From Synechococcales cyanobacterium C42_A2020_086 (GTDB lineage Bacteria; Cyanobacteriota; Cyanobacteriia; Elainellales; Elainellaceae), in assembly GCA_015272325.1 (NCBI GenBank), contig JACYLU010000015.1, positions 372,001-436,000 of the forward strand: 64,000 nucleotides of DNA. Reading direction: 5' to 3'. The translations under genes and the position numbers were made by a program. Under the pieces are notes generated by a model. It saw only the letters and a program-made list of their open reading frames with translations. It made no database searches and was not told where the DNA came from. Position 1 is the first letter of the stretch; each line of letters opens with the position of its first letter. Positions 50,447-59,277 of this stretch are shown here, in pieces.

Positions 50447-52666
50447 TCAGGGGACATTCACCGGGATCAGCGCATTCTCGGGCAAATAGCTCACATAGCG
50501 CCCGTCCTCTGCCAGGATCAAAACTAGCTGTAAGGACCAGTCCGGCGCAACGGCTTGCAGATCTGCCCAGGGCACAGCCACTTCTAGACATCTATCAAAG
50601 CCAATCTGAGCGCGGCTCGGATGAGCATGCCACTGATAGAATTCGCCTGCCTCCTGAAACCACAGGGATTGGGTCAGCAGGTTGATACCCAGATGGTGGT
50701 GAAACAGATAATTGAGCGGCGGTTCTGCGGGCAACTCGGCAATCGGCGCAGGGCTGTTGGGCACTGGGCGATCGGGATAGAACCAGAGCAAATGGAGTTC
50801 TGGCGGAAAATCAACCCCAGGCTTAGCACCCGCCTTAAAGTCAATGCGCAGATAAAAGTTGAGGTGATCCACGCCATACCAAATTCGCTGCACAACACTG
50901 CTGCGGTGCATCGTGCCTCGAGCGCCCCCGATCTCGATCCGCCCGGCTTTGTCCCAGTCCTGTTCGTCACCCGTACCATCAATGGTGGGATGAATAAAGC
51001 TTTCGGGGAGATGATCCCCTTGGCTATTGTGGTCTTCGACGGCGTGCAGCAGCGACAAGGGGACAACTTCATTCAAGGCTCGATACAGGGTAATCAGGTG
51101 CTCGCGGAACAGCTGGTCAAACATGGCATCTTGATTTGAGGAATGTCCTTCACCAAACCACCAGAACCAGTCTGACCCCTCTGCGGCATAGAGCGCTTCC
51201 CAGGCATCAGGATTATTTTCTTCTGTGGCTTCGGGATGGTTAGCCAATACCTGCCGCGCGGCCGCCAGCAGATCCCAGGCGCGATTTTTGGCCGGATCCC
51301 CGATCCAGGTGGTAAAGCTGCCATCTACCCAAGAGCCGCTGTGCAGTTTGTCGGCAGGAAGGGTCGCCGTCGGCGGAAATTGGTCTAGAAATTCCGATAC
51401 GGTCACAAGCTGCAGGTTAGGATGCTCGCTCAAGATCTGGTAGAGATGCTCTAGGAAGGGTTTGCCGTCTTGTTCATAGAACTCCCAGCAGTTCTCGCCA
51501 TCGAGGGCAATGGTTACAAGCCATGGCTGTTCCCCGGTCTGACGAGTTCTCAGTTCCCGACCGATAGCTTCTAGCTGCCCCACCAGATCGGTAGCGGCGC
51601 GGCGCGGTTCCATAGCGCTGTAGGTAAAGCCGATCAAATCTGAGAGCCGGTGATCGCGAAACACGATTGCCAGATTGCCTTGGGCGGTTTCCAACCGGTA
51701 GGGACGATAGAGCAACTCGGGTTCCTGTACCGTACCCGCACTATCACGATGAAAGAAATGGTTCAACGTCCAGCCCAGCACCGCTTCATCAGAGCAGAGC
51801 CACTGAAATCCCTGTTCGGCGACATAAGGTAGAATTGCCGGACTCACCGACTGCTCTGAGGGCCACAGTCCTCGGGGTTCGCAGCCAAACCGCTCGCGAT
51901 ACACCTGCTTGGCTTTTGTAAGGTGGCGGGGAATGTCCTCGGGCCATTGAAAGCGCAGCTTGGGCAGCTTCATCTGGGGAACGGCGACTCGTCCGGCGTT
52001 GGTATCTGCCAGCAGCGGCAGGATGGGGTGGGTGTAGGGCGTTGTTGTCACTTCGATCTGCCCTCGCTCCTGCATCTGACGGTGCTGCGGAATAATCCGG
52101 CTAAGAATTTGCCGCTGTTTCGAGTAAATGCGCTGCCGATCGCTGAGGCTAAAGCCCTTGCCTTGTTCCAGCCATTGGGCAATTTCAGGATCGTCCCAGA
52201 ACAAGGGATCGATCCAGGCGAGGTTGTGCCAAGCTAGCAGATCGCTGTAGTCCTGCGGCTGCCAGTGCTCCAAACACCAGTCGTTGCCTTTGTCCTGCCG
52301 TAGCATGTATAGCTCGCGATAGCGGGGATGCGGATCGATCAATGTCCGGTGATGGGCGTCAAAGAAATGCTCAAGAATAAACTGCCGCTGCTCTCGCTCT
52401 AAGGTATCAACGTCGCTTAAGGTGAGGCTGAGGTAGGGATCAAACGCCGTTCCTGCAACGTAATCTTCAATCTGCAGGATTAAAGAAGGAACCAGATTCA
52501 CCGTTTGATGCAGCTTAGGGTAGCGTTCCAGCAGTAGCACCAAATCTAAGTAATCCTTGGTTCCGTGGAGCCGTACCCAGGGTAAGTGATATTTCTTGTC
52601 GAGCTGACTTTTGTAAAGCGGCTGATGCTGATGCCAGATGAAAGCCACATAGAGGGGATAAGCCAT
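50447..52666 (-). CDS. Glycoside hydrolase family 57 protein
   Basis: About 739 residues from the ATG at 52666 (M-A-Y-P-L-Y-V-A-F-I-W-H-Q-H-Q-P). The frame extends 21 residues further without typical sequence. H-Q-H-Q-P at 12-16 is GH57 motif 1, and G-L-W-P-S-E-Q-S-V-S-P fits motif 2. I-A-L-D-G-E-N-C-W-E-F carries an acidic pair in the expected catalytic region. A C-terminal beta domain of about 200 residues (Y-F-Y-L-R-I-D-F-K type) follows. GH57 enzymes act on alpha-glucans (amylase, branching enzyme, glucanotransferase). The exact activity is uncertain; in a cyanobacterium glycogen turnover is likely. A 13-bp period repeat lies upstream (52726-52761). Confidence 0.9.
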   Translation of the reverse strand: MAYPLYVAFIWHQHQPLYKSQLDKKYHLPWVRLHGTKDYLDLVLLLERYPKLHQTVNLVPSLILQIEDYVAGTAFDPYLSLTLSDVDTLEREQRQFILEHFFDAHHRTLIDPHPRYRELYMLRQDKGNDWCLEHWQPQDYSDLLAWHNLAWIDPLFWDDPEIAQWLEQGKGFSLSDRQRIYSKQRQILSRIIPQHRQMQERGQIEVTTTPYTHPILPLLADTNAGRVAVPQMKLPKLRFQWPEDIPRHLTKAKQVYRERFGCEPRGLWPSEQSVSPAILPYVAEQGFQWLCSDEAVLGWTLNHFFHRDSAGTVQEPELLYRPYRLETAQGNLAIVFRDHRLSDLIGFTYSAMEPRRAATDLVGQLEAIGRELRTRQTGEQPWLVTIALDGENCWEFYEQDGKPFLEHLYQILSEHPNLQLVTVSEFLDQFPPTATLPADKLHSGSWVDGSFTTWIGDPAKNRAWDLLAAARQVLANHPEATEENNPDAWEALYAAEGSDWFWWFGEGHSSNQDAMFDQLFREHLITLYRALNEVVPLSLLHAVEDHNSQGDHLPESFIHPTIDGTGDEQDWDKAGRIEIGGARGTMHRSSVVQRIWYGVDHLNFYLRIDFKAGAKPGVDFPPELHLLWFYPDRPVPNSPAPIAELPAEPPLNYLFHHHLGINLLTQSLWFQEAGEFYQWHAHPSRAQIGFDRCLEVAVPWADLQAVAPDWSLQLVLILAEDGRYVSYLPENALIPVNVP

Positions 52667-53002
52667 AGGATCAGAACTACTTAGAGTATTCAGGACTGAA
52701 GGCAGATAGGTTGAGCCTACAGAATTCAAACACGGCAGTCAAACACAGCAATCAAACACAGAAGCAACCGGCCAACAGGTTCTAGAAGCAGCTTGCCCTA
52801 CAGAGGCATGAATGAACAGAGCAACATCCGTCTTCATTGAATTGCAATCCACCCTTTCATGCCTTTAATGAGCAATTTCAGCACCAACGCTGCCCTAATG
52901 GCTCTTTCGGGAAGAGTTCAGAATCTATCTAAAGCTGCGTGTGCAAATTAGCACGTCGCTGGAAAATAAAGCTGAACTTCTAGTAGCGTTTGCTCATTAG
53001 CC
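52667..53002. other. Divergent spacer between GH57 and the HMA-like gene
   Basis: About 335 bp. It contains three TCAAACACRG units with a 13-bp period at 52726-52761. No gene was recognised. It must hold the promoters of both flanking genes. Confidence 0.65.
52726..52761. repeat. Three-unit repeat with 13-bp period
   Basis: TCAAACACGG, TCAAACACAG and TCAAACACAG start at 52726, 52739 and 52752. The three-base linkers are CAG and CAA. Confidence 0.88.
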
Positions 53003-53197
53003 ATGGCACTAAAACTTCATGTTCCCACCCTGACCAGTCCAGAAGCAGCTCAATCCTTGCGGGAAACTCTGCTAACCTCGGAACCGGACGCCCAAGTAGA
53101 GGTGGATGTTGCGTCCAAAACGGTGACCGTGGAGTCACAGGCGTCTGAGGAAACCTTTAAGCAGCTAATTGTCGCTGCCGGACATACGATTGCCTAA
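53003..53197 (+). CDS. Heavy-metal-associated-like small protein lacking CxxC
   Basis: A 64-residue protein with the beta-alpha-beta-beta-alpha-beta pattern of HMA copper chaperones: M-A-L-K-L-H-V-P-T-L, S-P-E-A-A-Q-S-L-R-E-T-L, A-Q-V-E-V-D-V-A-S-K-T-V-T-V-E and a final A-A-G-H-T-I-A. In true chaperones the loop after the first strand is M-x-C-x-x-C. Here it is T-L-T-S-P-E-A with no cysteine anywhere in the protein. It therefore cannot bind Cu(I) by the usual site. It may be an HMA-fold adaptor or a relic. The gene stands alone. Confidence 0.72.
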   Translation: MALKLHVPTLTSPEAAQSLRETLLTSEPDAQVEVDVASKTVTVESQASEETFKQLIVAAGHTIA

Positions 53198-53479
53198 GCG
53201 GTCTCACAGTCTACTGAACGGTGGAACGGTAGGGCAGCTAGGCTGGGAGCTAAGCTAAGTTGCTGTCGCTATAGGCAACCTTTGGATCAGGATGGATCAT
53301 CTGCGCCGGGTTCATCGGCTGTGGGCTGTCCCAGGTTTAGCGGCTTTGAAGAATTAGGCTTTGTAGAGTTAAAAGAGGGGTTACATAGCATAGAGTATAG
53401 TGCTCCTTGGTCAGGGGGCTGCTACAGTCATAGGCGAGCAGAGTCGAGTTTGCAGCATTAGACCGATTCCAGGGAAGCC

Positions 53480-54868
53480 ATGATGGATACGAATGCCAGT
53501 CTTTACTCGTTTCCGGAAGATTTTGTCTGGGGAGCCGCGACTGCCGCCTATCAAATTGAAGGAGCTGTAGCCGAAGGAGGTCGGCGACCTAGTGTTTGGG
53601 ATACGTTTAGCGCTACTCCAGGACGTACTCTGAACGGAGACACCGGCGCGATTGCTTGCGATCACTACCATCGCTTCAAAGACGACATTCGACTGATGGC
53701 AGATCTCGGGATCCGGCACTACCGCTTTAGTGTGGCTTGGCCGCGAATTCTGCCTGAGGGGCGAGGAGCAGTTAATCCGGCGGGCATCGACTTCTATCAG
53801 CGTCTAGTGGATACCTTACTGGAGCATGGAATTACACCCTATGCCACCCTGTTTCATTGGGACAGTCCCCAGGCGTTAGAGGATTTGTATGGATCGTGGC
53901 GCAGTCGCGAAATGGCGCAGGATTTTGCTGACTATGCAGCTGTAGTTAGCCGCTATTTGGGGGATCGCATCACCCACTGGATGACCCTCAACGAAATTCA
54001 CTGCTTTACCCATATTGGCTATGGCGTTCAGCAGGTACCGCCCCATGCCCCCGGAACCGTGGTGCAGCGTCTCAAGGATCTGTGGCAAACCTCTCATCAT
54101 GCGCTGCTCGCCCACGGTATGGCTTGCCAAGCGATTCGAGCGGCATCTCCGGTTCCCTGCTCTATAGCCCTAGTCGATAATTTTGTGCCTACCTTGCCCA
54201 TTGCAGAAACACCCGAGCACGTGTCCGCCGCTCAAAAAGCGTTTCATCGGTTTAGCACCAATGGTGGCATCGTGGAACCTGCCTTAACGGGGTCTTATAG
54301 CGCGGCATTACTAGAACAGCTAGGTGAAGATGCCCCTGATATTCAGGATGGAGATATGGCAACTATCCATCAACCGCTCGACGCCTTTGGATTGAACAAC
54401 TACTTCGGCGTTTATGTGCGAGCCATTGACCGTGACCCCGGATTTGAAATTCTCGACTTTCCTCCGAGCTACCCAAAGCTGCATATGCCCTGGCTCTACT
54501 TAACCCCGGATTCTATCTATTGGGGAATTCGCCATGTCGCCGAGACCTTGGGACGCCCAGATCTGCCCATCTATATCACCGAAAATGGTTGTGCCGCGCA
54601 AGATATCCCCAATGCCCAGGGAGAAATTCTAGACAGTGACCGCGTTCTGTTTCTGCGTCAGTATCTGCGCTCGGCACAGCGTGCAGTGAGTGAAGGCTAT
54701 CCCCTACGGGGCTACTTTGTCTGGAGTTTGCTTGACAACTTTGAATGGGCTTGGGGATTGGACCGCCGATTTGGCATGATCTATGTCGATTACGCCACGC
54801 AGCAGCGTTTGCCCAAGCTCAGTGCTGCTTGGTATGCCGAGTGCATTCGCCAAAATCGAGTTGTGTAA
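53480..54868 (+). CDS. bglA: GH1 beta-glucosidase
   Basis: A 462-residue protein, typical of bacterial family 1 beta-glucosidases (M-M-D start, so 53480 or 53483). F-P-E-D-F-V-W-G-A-A-T-A-A-Y-Q-I-E-G is the N-terminal signature. The acid/base is E172 in T-L-N-E-I-H and the nucleophile is the Glu of Y-I-T-E-N-G-C-A. W-S-L-L-D-N-F-E-W-A-W-G near the end binds the non-reducing sugar. No signal peptide, so it acts in the cytoplasm on imported or internal beta-glucosides. A cellobiose importer is not nearby. Confidence 0.96.
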   Translation: MMDTNASLYSFPEDFVWGAATAAYQIEGAVAEGGRRPSVWDTFSATPGRTLNGDTGAIACDHYHRFKDDIRLMADLGIRHYRFSVAWPRILPEGRGAVNPAGIDFYQRLVDTLLEHGITPYATLFHWDSPQALEDLYGSWRSREMAQDFADYAAVVSRYLGDRITHWMTLNEIHCFTHIGYGVQQVPPHAPGTVVQRLKDLWQTSHHALLAHGMACQAIRAASPVPCSIALVDNFVPTLPIAETPEHVSAAQKAFHRFSTNGGIVEPALTGSYSAALLEQLGEDAPDIQDGDMATIHQPLDAFGLNNYFGVYVRAIDRDPGFEILDFPPSYPKLHMPWLYLTPDSIYWGIRHVAETLGRPDLPIYITENGCAAQDIPNAQGEILDSDRVLFLRQYLRSAQRAVSEGYPLRGYFVWSLLDNFEWAWGLDRRFGMIYVDYATQQRLPKLSAAWYAECIRQNRVV

Positions 54869-55141
54869 ACCCGAAGGGCATCCTGAATGCACGGCGACTC
54901 CAAGACCGCAAATAGACTTTGATCCACTAAACCCTAAATGGCAACAGACGGGTTATGCAATGTAATGCCGAAAACACCCTGCTTTCAACCCTTTTTGATC
55001 TGAGCTACTATGAAGTCTGAGACAGTATGTTCGGTGTTCAGTTGTACTTGTTCAGTTGTACTTGTACATAGATTGACAGACAACTCTCCGATGATTGGTT
55101 CTCTATCTTTATCTTTCCTTAACTTTTGCATGGAGTAGTTC
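54869..55141 (+). promoter_or_regulatory. Upstream region and probable long leader of the RNA-binding protein gene
   Basis: About 270 bp containing a perfect 14-bp tandem duplication (TTCAGTTGTACTTG at 55037-55050 and 55051-55064). Cyanobacterial rbp genes are often cold-induced through long 5' leaders. The AT-rich stretch between the duplication and the start codon, with GGAG about 8 nt before the ATG, is compatible with such a leader. The regulatory role is inferred. Confidence 0.4.
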
Positions 55142-55450
55142 ATGTCAATCTATGTTGGAAATCTGCCCTATCAGGTCACTGAAGCGGCAGTTAACGAAGT
55201 TTTCTCAGAGTACGGCACCGTGACGCGAGTTCAGCTACCGACCGATCGCGAAACTGGCCGCATGCGTGGCTTTGGGTTCGTTGAGATGTCTTCCGAGTCC
55301 GAGGAACTGGCCGCCATTGAGGCTCTAGATGGGGCCGAGTGGATGGGGCGCGATCTGCGGGTTAACAAAGCGAAGCCCCGGGAGGAGCGTCCGGCTGGTG
55401 GTGGGGGAGGCGGTTGGAATAGCCGAAAACGAACTGATCGGCGCTATTGA
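55142..55450 (+). CDS. rbp: RRM-type RNA-binding protein (Rbp)
   Basis: A 102-residue protein with one RNA recognition motif at the N-terminus. RNP2 is I-Y-V-G-N-L at residues 3-8 and RNP1 is R-G-F-G-F-V-E-M near 40. A short glycine-rich tail (G-G-G-G-G-G-W-N) ends in basic residues. This is the typical cyanobacterial Rbp architecture. Family members bind RNA and some are induced by cold, and others help place photosystem mRNAs. rpsU lies 137 bp downstream after a strong hairpin, an arrangement known for rbpA genes in Anabaena. Confidence 0.93.
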   Translation: MSIYVGNLPYQVTEAAVNEVFSEYGTVTRVQLPTDRETGRMRGFGFVEMSSESEELAAIEALDGAEWMGRDLRVNKAKPREERPAGGGGGGWNSRKRTDRRY

Positions 55451-55491
55451 GGACATACTGGGGTCAGCCCTCTAACCACAAAAATTTGAGA

Positions 55492-55539
55492 GCTTCAAGC
55501 AGATCGGGGGAACTGCCTTGCTCTGCTTGAAGCCTTTTT
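55492..55539 (+). terminator. Terminator or attenuator between rbp and rpsU
   Basis: GCTTCAAGCAGA (55492-55503) pairs with TCTGCTTGAAGC (55522-55533), a perfect 12-bp stem, followed by C and five T. It lies between rbp and the rpsU start at 55588, so readthrough would set the rbp to rpsU ratio. Confidence 0.9.
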
Positions 55540-55587
55540 GTTCTCTACTCAATTTTGACTATTGTTGCACTAAGAGGTAATGACAGA

Positions 55588-55782
55588 ATGACTCAAGTAA
55601 TTTTGGGAGAAAACGAAGGGATTGAGTCGGCACTGCGTCGATTCAAACGGCAGGTGTCGAGAGCAGATATCTTTGCCGATATGAAGAAAAATCGTCACTT
55701 TGAAACGCCCCTAGAAAAGGCAAAGCGGAAAGCTCTGGCTCGCCGCAAGAAGCGCCGATTCCGCTCTAAAGCCCGCGACTAG
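55588..55782 (+). CDS. rpsU: 30S ribosomal protein S21
   Basis: About 64 residues from the ATG at 55588 ([20 protein letters not shown]). A frame start at 55555 adds untypical residues, and GAGGTAATGACAG upstream gives an acceptable ribosome-binding site. The lysine/arginine-rich end ([14 protein letters not shown]) is typical of bS21. It binds the 30S platform near the anti-Shine-Dalgarno. Adjacent to rbp, as in other cyanobacteria. Converges with hom. Confidence 0.96.
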   Translation: MTQVILGENEGIESALRRFKRQVSRADIFADMKKNRHFETPLEKAKRKALARRKKRRFRSKARD

Positions 55783-55839
55783 CCACTGTAGCCACTACAT
55801 TTTGAGCGACTCTCAGTGGCAGCGCGGGGACGCAATCCT

Positions 55840-57168
55840 CTACAAAACTCGTAGAACACTAGGAATAGCGGTGACAGCCTCAAACGTGCGGATTTCGGCT
55901 AAGGCCTGCCGGAAATTACCCTCACAAACATCATGGGTAATCACCACAATCTCCGCTAGGTTGTCTCGCATTCCGATCTGCACCACTGACTCCAAGCTGA
56001 CGTCATGGTTGCCGAAACAGGTCCCCAACCGGCCAATGACGCCCGGACTATCTTGGCTCAAGAAACGCGCGTAAAAGCGAGTAACCAGCTCCTCGATTGG
56101 TGTGATCGAGCAATAGTGCTGATGGGAGCAGGCCAACAGCGGATCGAGCAGGGGCGTTCCGTCGGCAGCTGTAATCGCTTCTCGCCCTACCTTCAAGATG
56201 GCGGCAATGTTGAGAATATCGGCCACAACCGCACTGGCTGTTGGACCTGAACCTGCTCCAGGACCGAAAAACATAACCTGTCCAATCGGTTCACCCTCAA
56301 TCAAAATAGCGTTGTAGACGCCATTAACACTGGCAAGGGGGTGAGACTTGGCAACGAGTGTAGGATGCACTCGCACTTGCAGCCGATCGAGGTCTTCAGC
56401 GCCACTCATCGGTTCTCGTTTTGCCGTTGCCAGTAGCTTGATTACAAATCCTAGGCGCTCGGCGTAGGTAATATCGGCAGCGCTAATTTTCCGAATCCCC
56501 TCGCAATAAACCTCTGATAGCTTGATCCGACCCCCAAACGCCAAGGACGCCAAAATGGCAATTTTGTCTGCGGCATCGAGTCCATCGACATCTGCAGTTG
56601 GGTCGGCTTCCGCGTAGCCCAAACGTTGGGCATCAGCAAGCACAGTCTCAAAATCGCTGCCTTCAGACTGCATCCGTGACAGGATGTAATTGGTGGTGCC
56701 ATTCACAATGCCCGTTATGGCATGGATGCGATTGGCGCAGAGCGACTGCTTCAAAGGCTCAATCACCGGAATGCCGCCAGCAACGGCCGCTTCCAGCAGC
56801 ACGTACACCCCTGCCGCATTTGCTGCTGTAAAAATCTCATCTCCGTAGCGAGCAATGGCAGCTTTATTGGCAGTGACGACATGTTTCCCATGGGCAATGG
56901 CCTTTAGCATCAGCGAGCGTGCTGGTTCGAGTCCACCAATCACCTCTACTACAACATCCACAGCGGGATCGGTGACAATGGACTCGAGATCGGTCGTCAG
57001 CAAGTCAGCGGGCACATTGACCGAACGCGGTTTGTCTAGGGAGCGAACGCCAACCCGATGAATTTCGATTTCCTGAAGCAGCGGATGCCGTTGGTGCGGG
57101 TTCAGCAAAATGTCTGCGGTTCCGGTCCCAACGGTGCCCAATCCCAATAAACCCACCTTGAATGCCAC
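55840..57168 (-). CDS. hom: Homoserine dehydrogenase
   Basis: A 442-residue protein of normal length. The NAD(P)-binding motif G-L-L-G-L-G-T-V-G-T-G is at the N-terminus, and T-A-N-K-A-A-I-A and G-I-V-N-G-T-T-N-Y-I are the substrate-domain signatures. The last 85 residues (F-L-S-Q-D-S-P-G-V-I-G-R-L-G) form a C-terminal ACT domain, the usual site of threonine feedback. It reduces aspartate semialdehyde to homoserine for methionine and threonine synthesis. Not fused to aspartokinase. The start region M-A-F-K-V-G is standard. Confidence 0.96.
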   Translation of the reverse strand: MAFKVGLLGLGTVGTGTADILLNPHQRHPLLQEIEIHRVGVRSLDKPRSVNVPADLLTTDLESIVTDPAVDVVVEVIGGLEPARSLMLKAIAHGKHVVTANKAAIARYGDEIFTAANAAGVYVLLEAAVAGGIPVIEPLKQSLCANRIHAITGIVNGTTNYILSRMQSEGSDFETVLADAQRLGYAEADPTADVDGLDAADKIAILASLAFGGRIKLSEVYCEGIRKISAADITYAERLGFVIKLLATAKREPMSGAEDLDRLQVRVHPTLVAKSHPLASVNGVYNAILIEGEPIGQVMFFGPGAGSGPTASAVVADILNIAAILKVGREAITAADGTPLLDPLLACSHQHYCSITPIEELVTRFYARFLSQDSPGVIGRLGTCFGNHDVSLESVVQIGMRDNLAEIVVITHDVCEGNFRQALAEIRTFEAVTAIPSVLRVL

Positions 57169-57693
57169 AGTTCAACTCACTATTTGACGGTTCTTCTTCC
57201 CAATTGTAGGCGGCGACGGGGATTGCAACCTAGTGTTACTGAACTGAGGGCAAGAATTGAAGGCGAGAGGAACTATTGAGTAGCAGTTGAGTAGCAGCAA
57301 GCTCGCCGCTATGGGAGCAACGTCAGCCAATGGGTGATTCCACGGTTGCCTTACCTGTTCCTCACATTACTTCGTTGCTGGCTGCGAATCTTCATCACGA
57401 TTTCAAAATCTCTTGATGGTAATACTGATTTAGCCCTAGCTGGATGTCCTAGAATGTGGCTAATACTGTGAATAGAACTGAATAGAACTGCCAACCAGTC
57501 TGGCTCTTAATTTGAATTTCAAGAATGCAATTGCTTCGGCAATTCTATTTCAGTCCCGGTGATTGTGAGATTTGCCCTCTGACCCCAATTCCATACTTCT
57601 CTTGTATACGTCTGGAATCTGGTTTTGGAAAGCTCCCTAGCATCCGTTCTAGCCTATCCCATTGTTCCAGGCAGTCCTAGGAGTGAAGTTGAG
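57169..57693. other. Divergent intergenic region with tandem duplications
   Basis: About 520 bp between hom (leftward) and a hypothetical gene (rightward). It contains a perfect 11-bp duplication (TTGAGTAGCAG twice, 57276-57297) and a perfect 10-bp duplication (AATAGAACTG twice, 57471-57490). No gene was recognised. Confidence 0.75.
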
Positions 57694-58302
57694 ATGGATA
57701 GCGAAAAACAGCCCCGCTACCCGATTGCCTCCCCTGAGGTTCCTTGCCCCGTTACCTCAACCCGCGTGATTAATCTTGGTGAAAGTTTGGCTCAATCTCC
57801 GATGCTGGGGCGAACTGAGACGCTTAGCAGCACCGCTTCAGTTGTTGATGGGGACAGTACGGCTGAAATTTTGCAGTGCCTCCATGCCGGACAAGTCTGG
57901 ATGGTGAACAGTAAGCAGCGCAATGGTCTCATCCTCTACAAACCCTTTCACGCTGAGTTTGCTGGACCGGGTTCTGCTATTGGTGGAGATGTCGATCGCG
58001 ATTGCCAGCGAATCATCCCTGTTGGCAAGCTGTCGTTAGTGAGTCCAAACTCCCACAAAGAGCGCCAAGACGCCTATCTGATCCGGCGGCAATGGGTTAA
58101 GCTCATTCAGCAAATGACTGACAAATCTGTACCGATGCAGCGGGCACAGCTGATTCTCAATCAGTTTGAAACCTATTTTGATCAAGAAACCATTGCCCGC
58201 ATTCCTGACGAGGCCTTCGCACTTCTAGTGGGCGTCCTCCCTTACACAATTCGCATGGCTCGCCGCACCCCCGGACAACTCACCGTTAAAGTGCGAGGTT
58301 AG
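57694..58302 (+). CDS. Conserved hypothetical protein
   Basis: About 202 residues from the ATG at 57694, chosen because AGGAG lies 10 nt upstream. The frame continues upstream to a TTG at 57625. The N-terminal 55 residues look disordered (Pro/Ser-rich). The remainder is a folded domain with Q-V-W-M-V-N-S-K-Q-R-N-G-L-I-L-Y and a C-terminal helical part, R-A-Q-L-I-L-N-Q-F-E-T-Y-F-D-Q-E and I-P-D-E-A-F-A-L-L-V-G-V-L-P. It looks conserved, but I cannot name the family. A 20-bp-period duplication (58348-58380) lies downstream. Confidence 0.7.
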   Translation: MDSEKQPRYPIASPEVPCPVTSTRVINLGESLAQSPMLGRTETLSSTASVVDGDSTAEILQCLHAGQVWMVNSKQRNGLILYKPFHAEFAGPGSAIGGDVDRDCQRIIPVGKLSLVSPNSHKERQDAYLIRRQWVKLIQQMTDKSVPMQRAQLILNQFETYFDQETIARIPDEAFALLVGVLPYTIRMARRTPGQLTVKVRG

Positions 58303-58347
58303 TTCCAGCGAGAATCCCAGCGAAGGTTGAGCAATTTAATCTTTAAT

Positions 58348-58380
58348 TATCGAAATGGCAAAATGGCTATCGAAATGGCA
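58348..58380. repeat. Duplication with 20-bp period
   Basis: TATCGAAATGGCA at 58348-58360 recurs at 58368-58380. The intervening AAATGGC is itself a partial copy. It lies between two convergent genes. Confidence 0.85.
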
Positions 58381-58396
58381 GCGTGACGGTATTGCC

Positions 58397-59044
58397 TCAA
58401 GCTAAAGCTGATTCTAATTTGCAGAACTGAACGATGTGCTGCCAAATTTGGGGCTGTACCGTGCCCAAGGTATGGTCAGCGTCAAGTTCTACGAGCTGAA
58501 CCCACGATCGCTGAGCTGCGTAAGATCGGCTAGCCTCTACCGGAATGACGTCATCCTGCCGCCCATGCAAGATTAAGGTGGGAACAGGGCGCTGGAGTTG
58601 GGTCTCGTCATACTGCGCCAGATCGGTGATAAATCCATAGCTTAATGGCAGAGGTCGCTTTGCCCCATAGTGATAGATGTTTATAGCGCCATCGGACTGC
58701 CACTGCTGCTTTTGAGTCTCGCTGAGGCGCGGCAGCCAGTGCGCCAAAAAACCGAAAGCAGGAGCAAGCAGCACCAGCCGAGCAATCTGCTCACAGGATT
58801 CTGCCAGCCAAGCGGCAGTCAGTCCACCCAAACTAGAGCCGATCAGCGTTACCGACAACGGTTGGGCAGGCAGTAGCGCTTTGACCTGATGGATTTGGCG
58901 CGTCAGGGTCAGGTGATAAAAATCGCCTTGGTTGAGATCAGGTGTCAGCAACGACATCTGGAGGGCTTGAAAGTGCTGACTGAGATAGCGTGCTTTAGTC
59001 GATTCAGGGCTAGAGGCAAACCCGTGCAGGTAAATATAGTTCAT
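58397..59044 (-). CDS. YqiA/YcfP-type alpha/beta hydrolase (esterase)
   Basis: A 215-residue protein. M-N-Y-I-Y-L-H-G-F-A-S-S-P-E-S-T-K-A is the YqiA-type start with its oxyanion region. The nucleophile elbow is G-S-S-L-G-G, the acid is the Asp of H-G-R-Q-D-D-V-I-P and the base is the His of D-A-D-H-T-L-G. A small cytoplasmic esterase of unknown natural substrate. ATAGTTC occurs twice in tandem across its start codon (59036-59049). A 10-bp perfect duplication (TGCAATAAAA, 59072-59091) lies in its promoter region. Confidence 0.87.
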   Translation of the reverse strand: MNYIYLHGFASSPESTKARYLSQHFQALQMSLLTPDLNQGDFYHLTLTRQIHQVKALLPAQPLSVTLIGSSLGGLTAAWLAESCEQIARLVLLAPAFGFLAHWLPRLSETQKQQWQSDGAINIYHYGAKRPLPLSYGFITDLAQYDETQLQRPVPTLILHGRQDDVIPVEASRSYAAQRSWVQLVELDADHTLGTVQPQIWQHIVQFCKLESALA

Positions 59045-59277
59045 AGTTCATGTAGTTTACGTCCGATCCGCTGCAATAAAATGCAATAAAACAAGACGAC
59101 CTCACCCTAGCAGGTTCAAGCCCAAGAGATCACCCACTCGAAGCTCAAATACAGATTGGGAGTGAATCATGGCGATCTACCCAGGGTCAGAGGGAGGTGT
59201 TGCCGAAATCCAACCTGAGGGCCTCAACAGGTAACGCTACCTTTGATACGTTAGGAGAGCACAGGTTTAGGTGAGAC

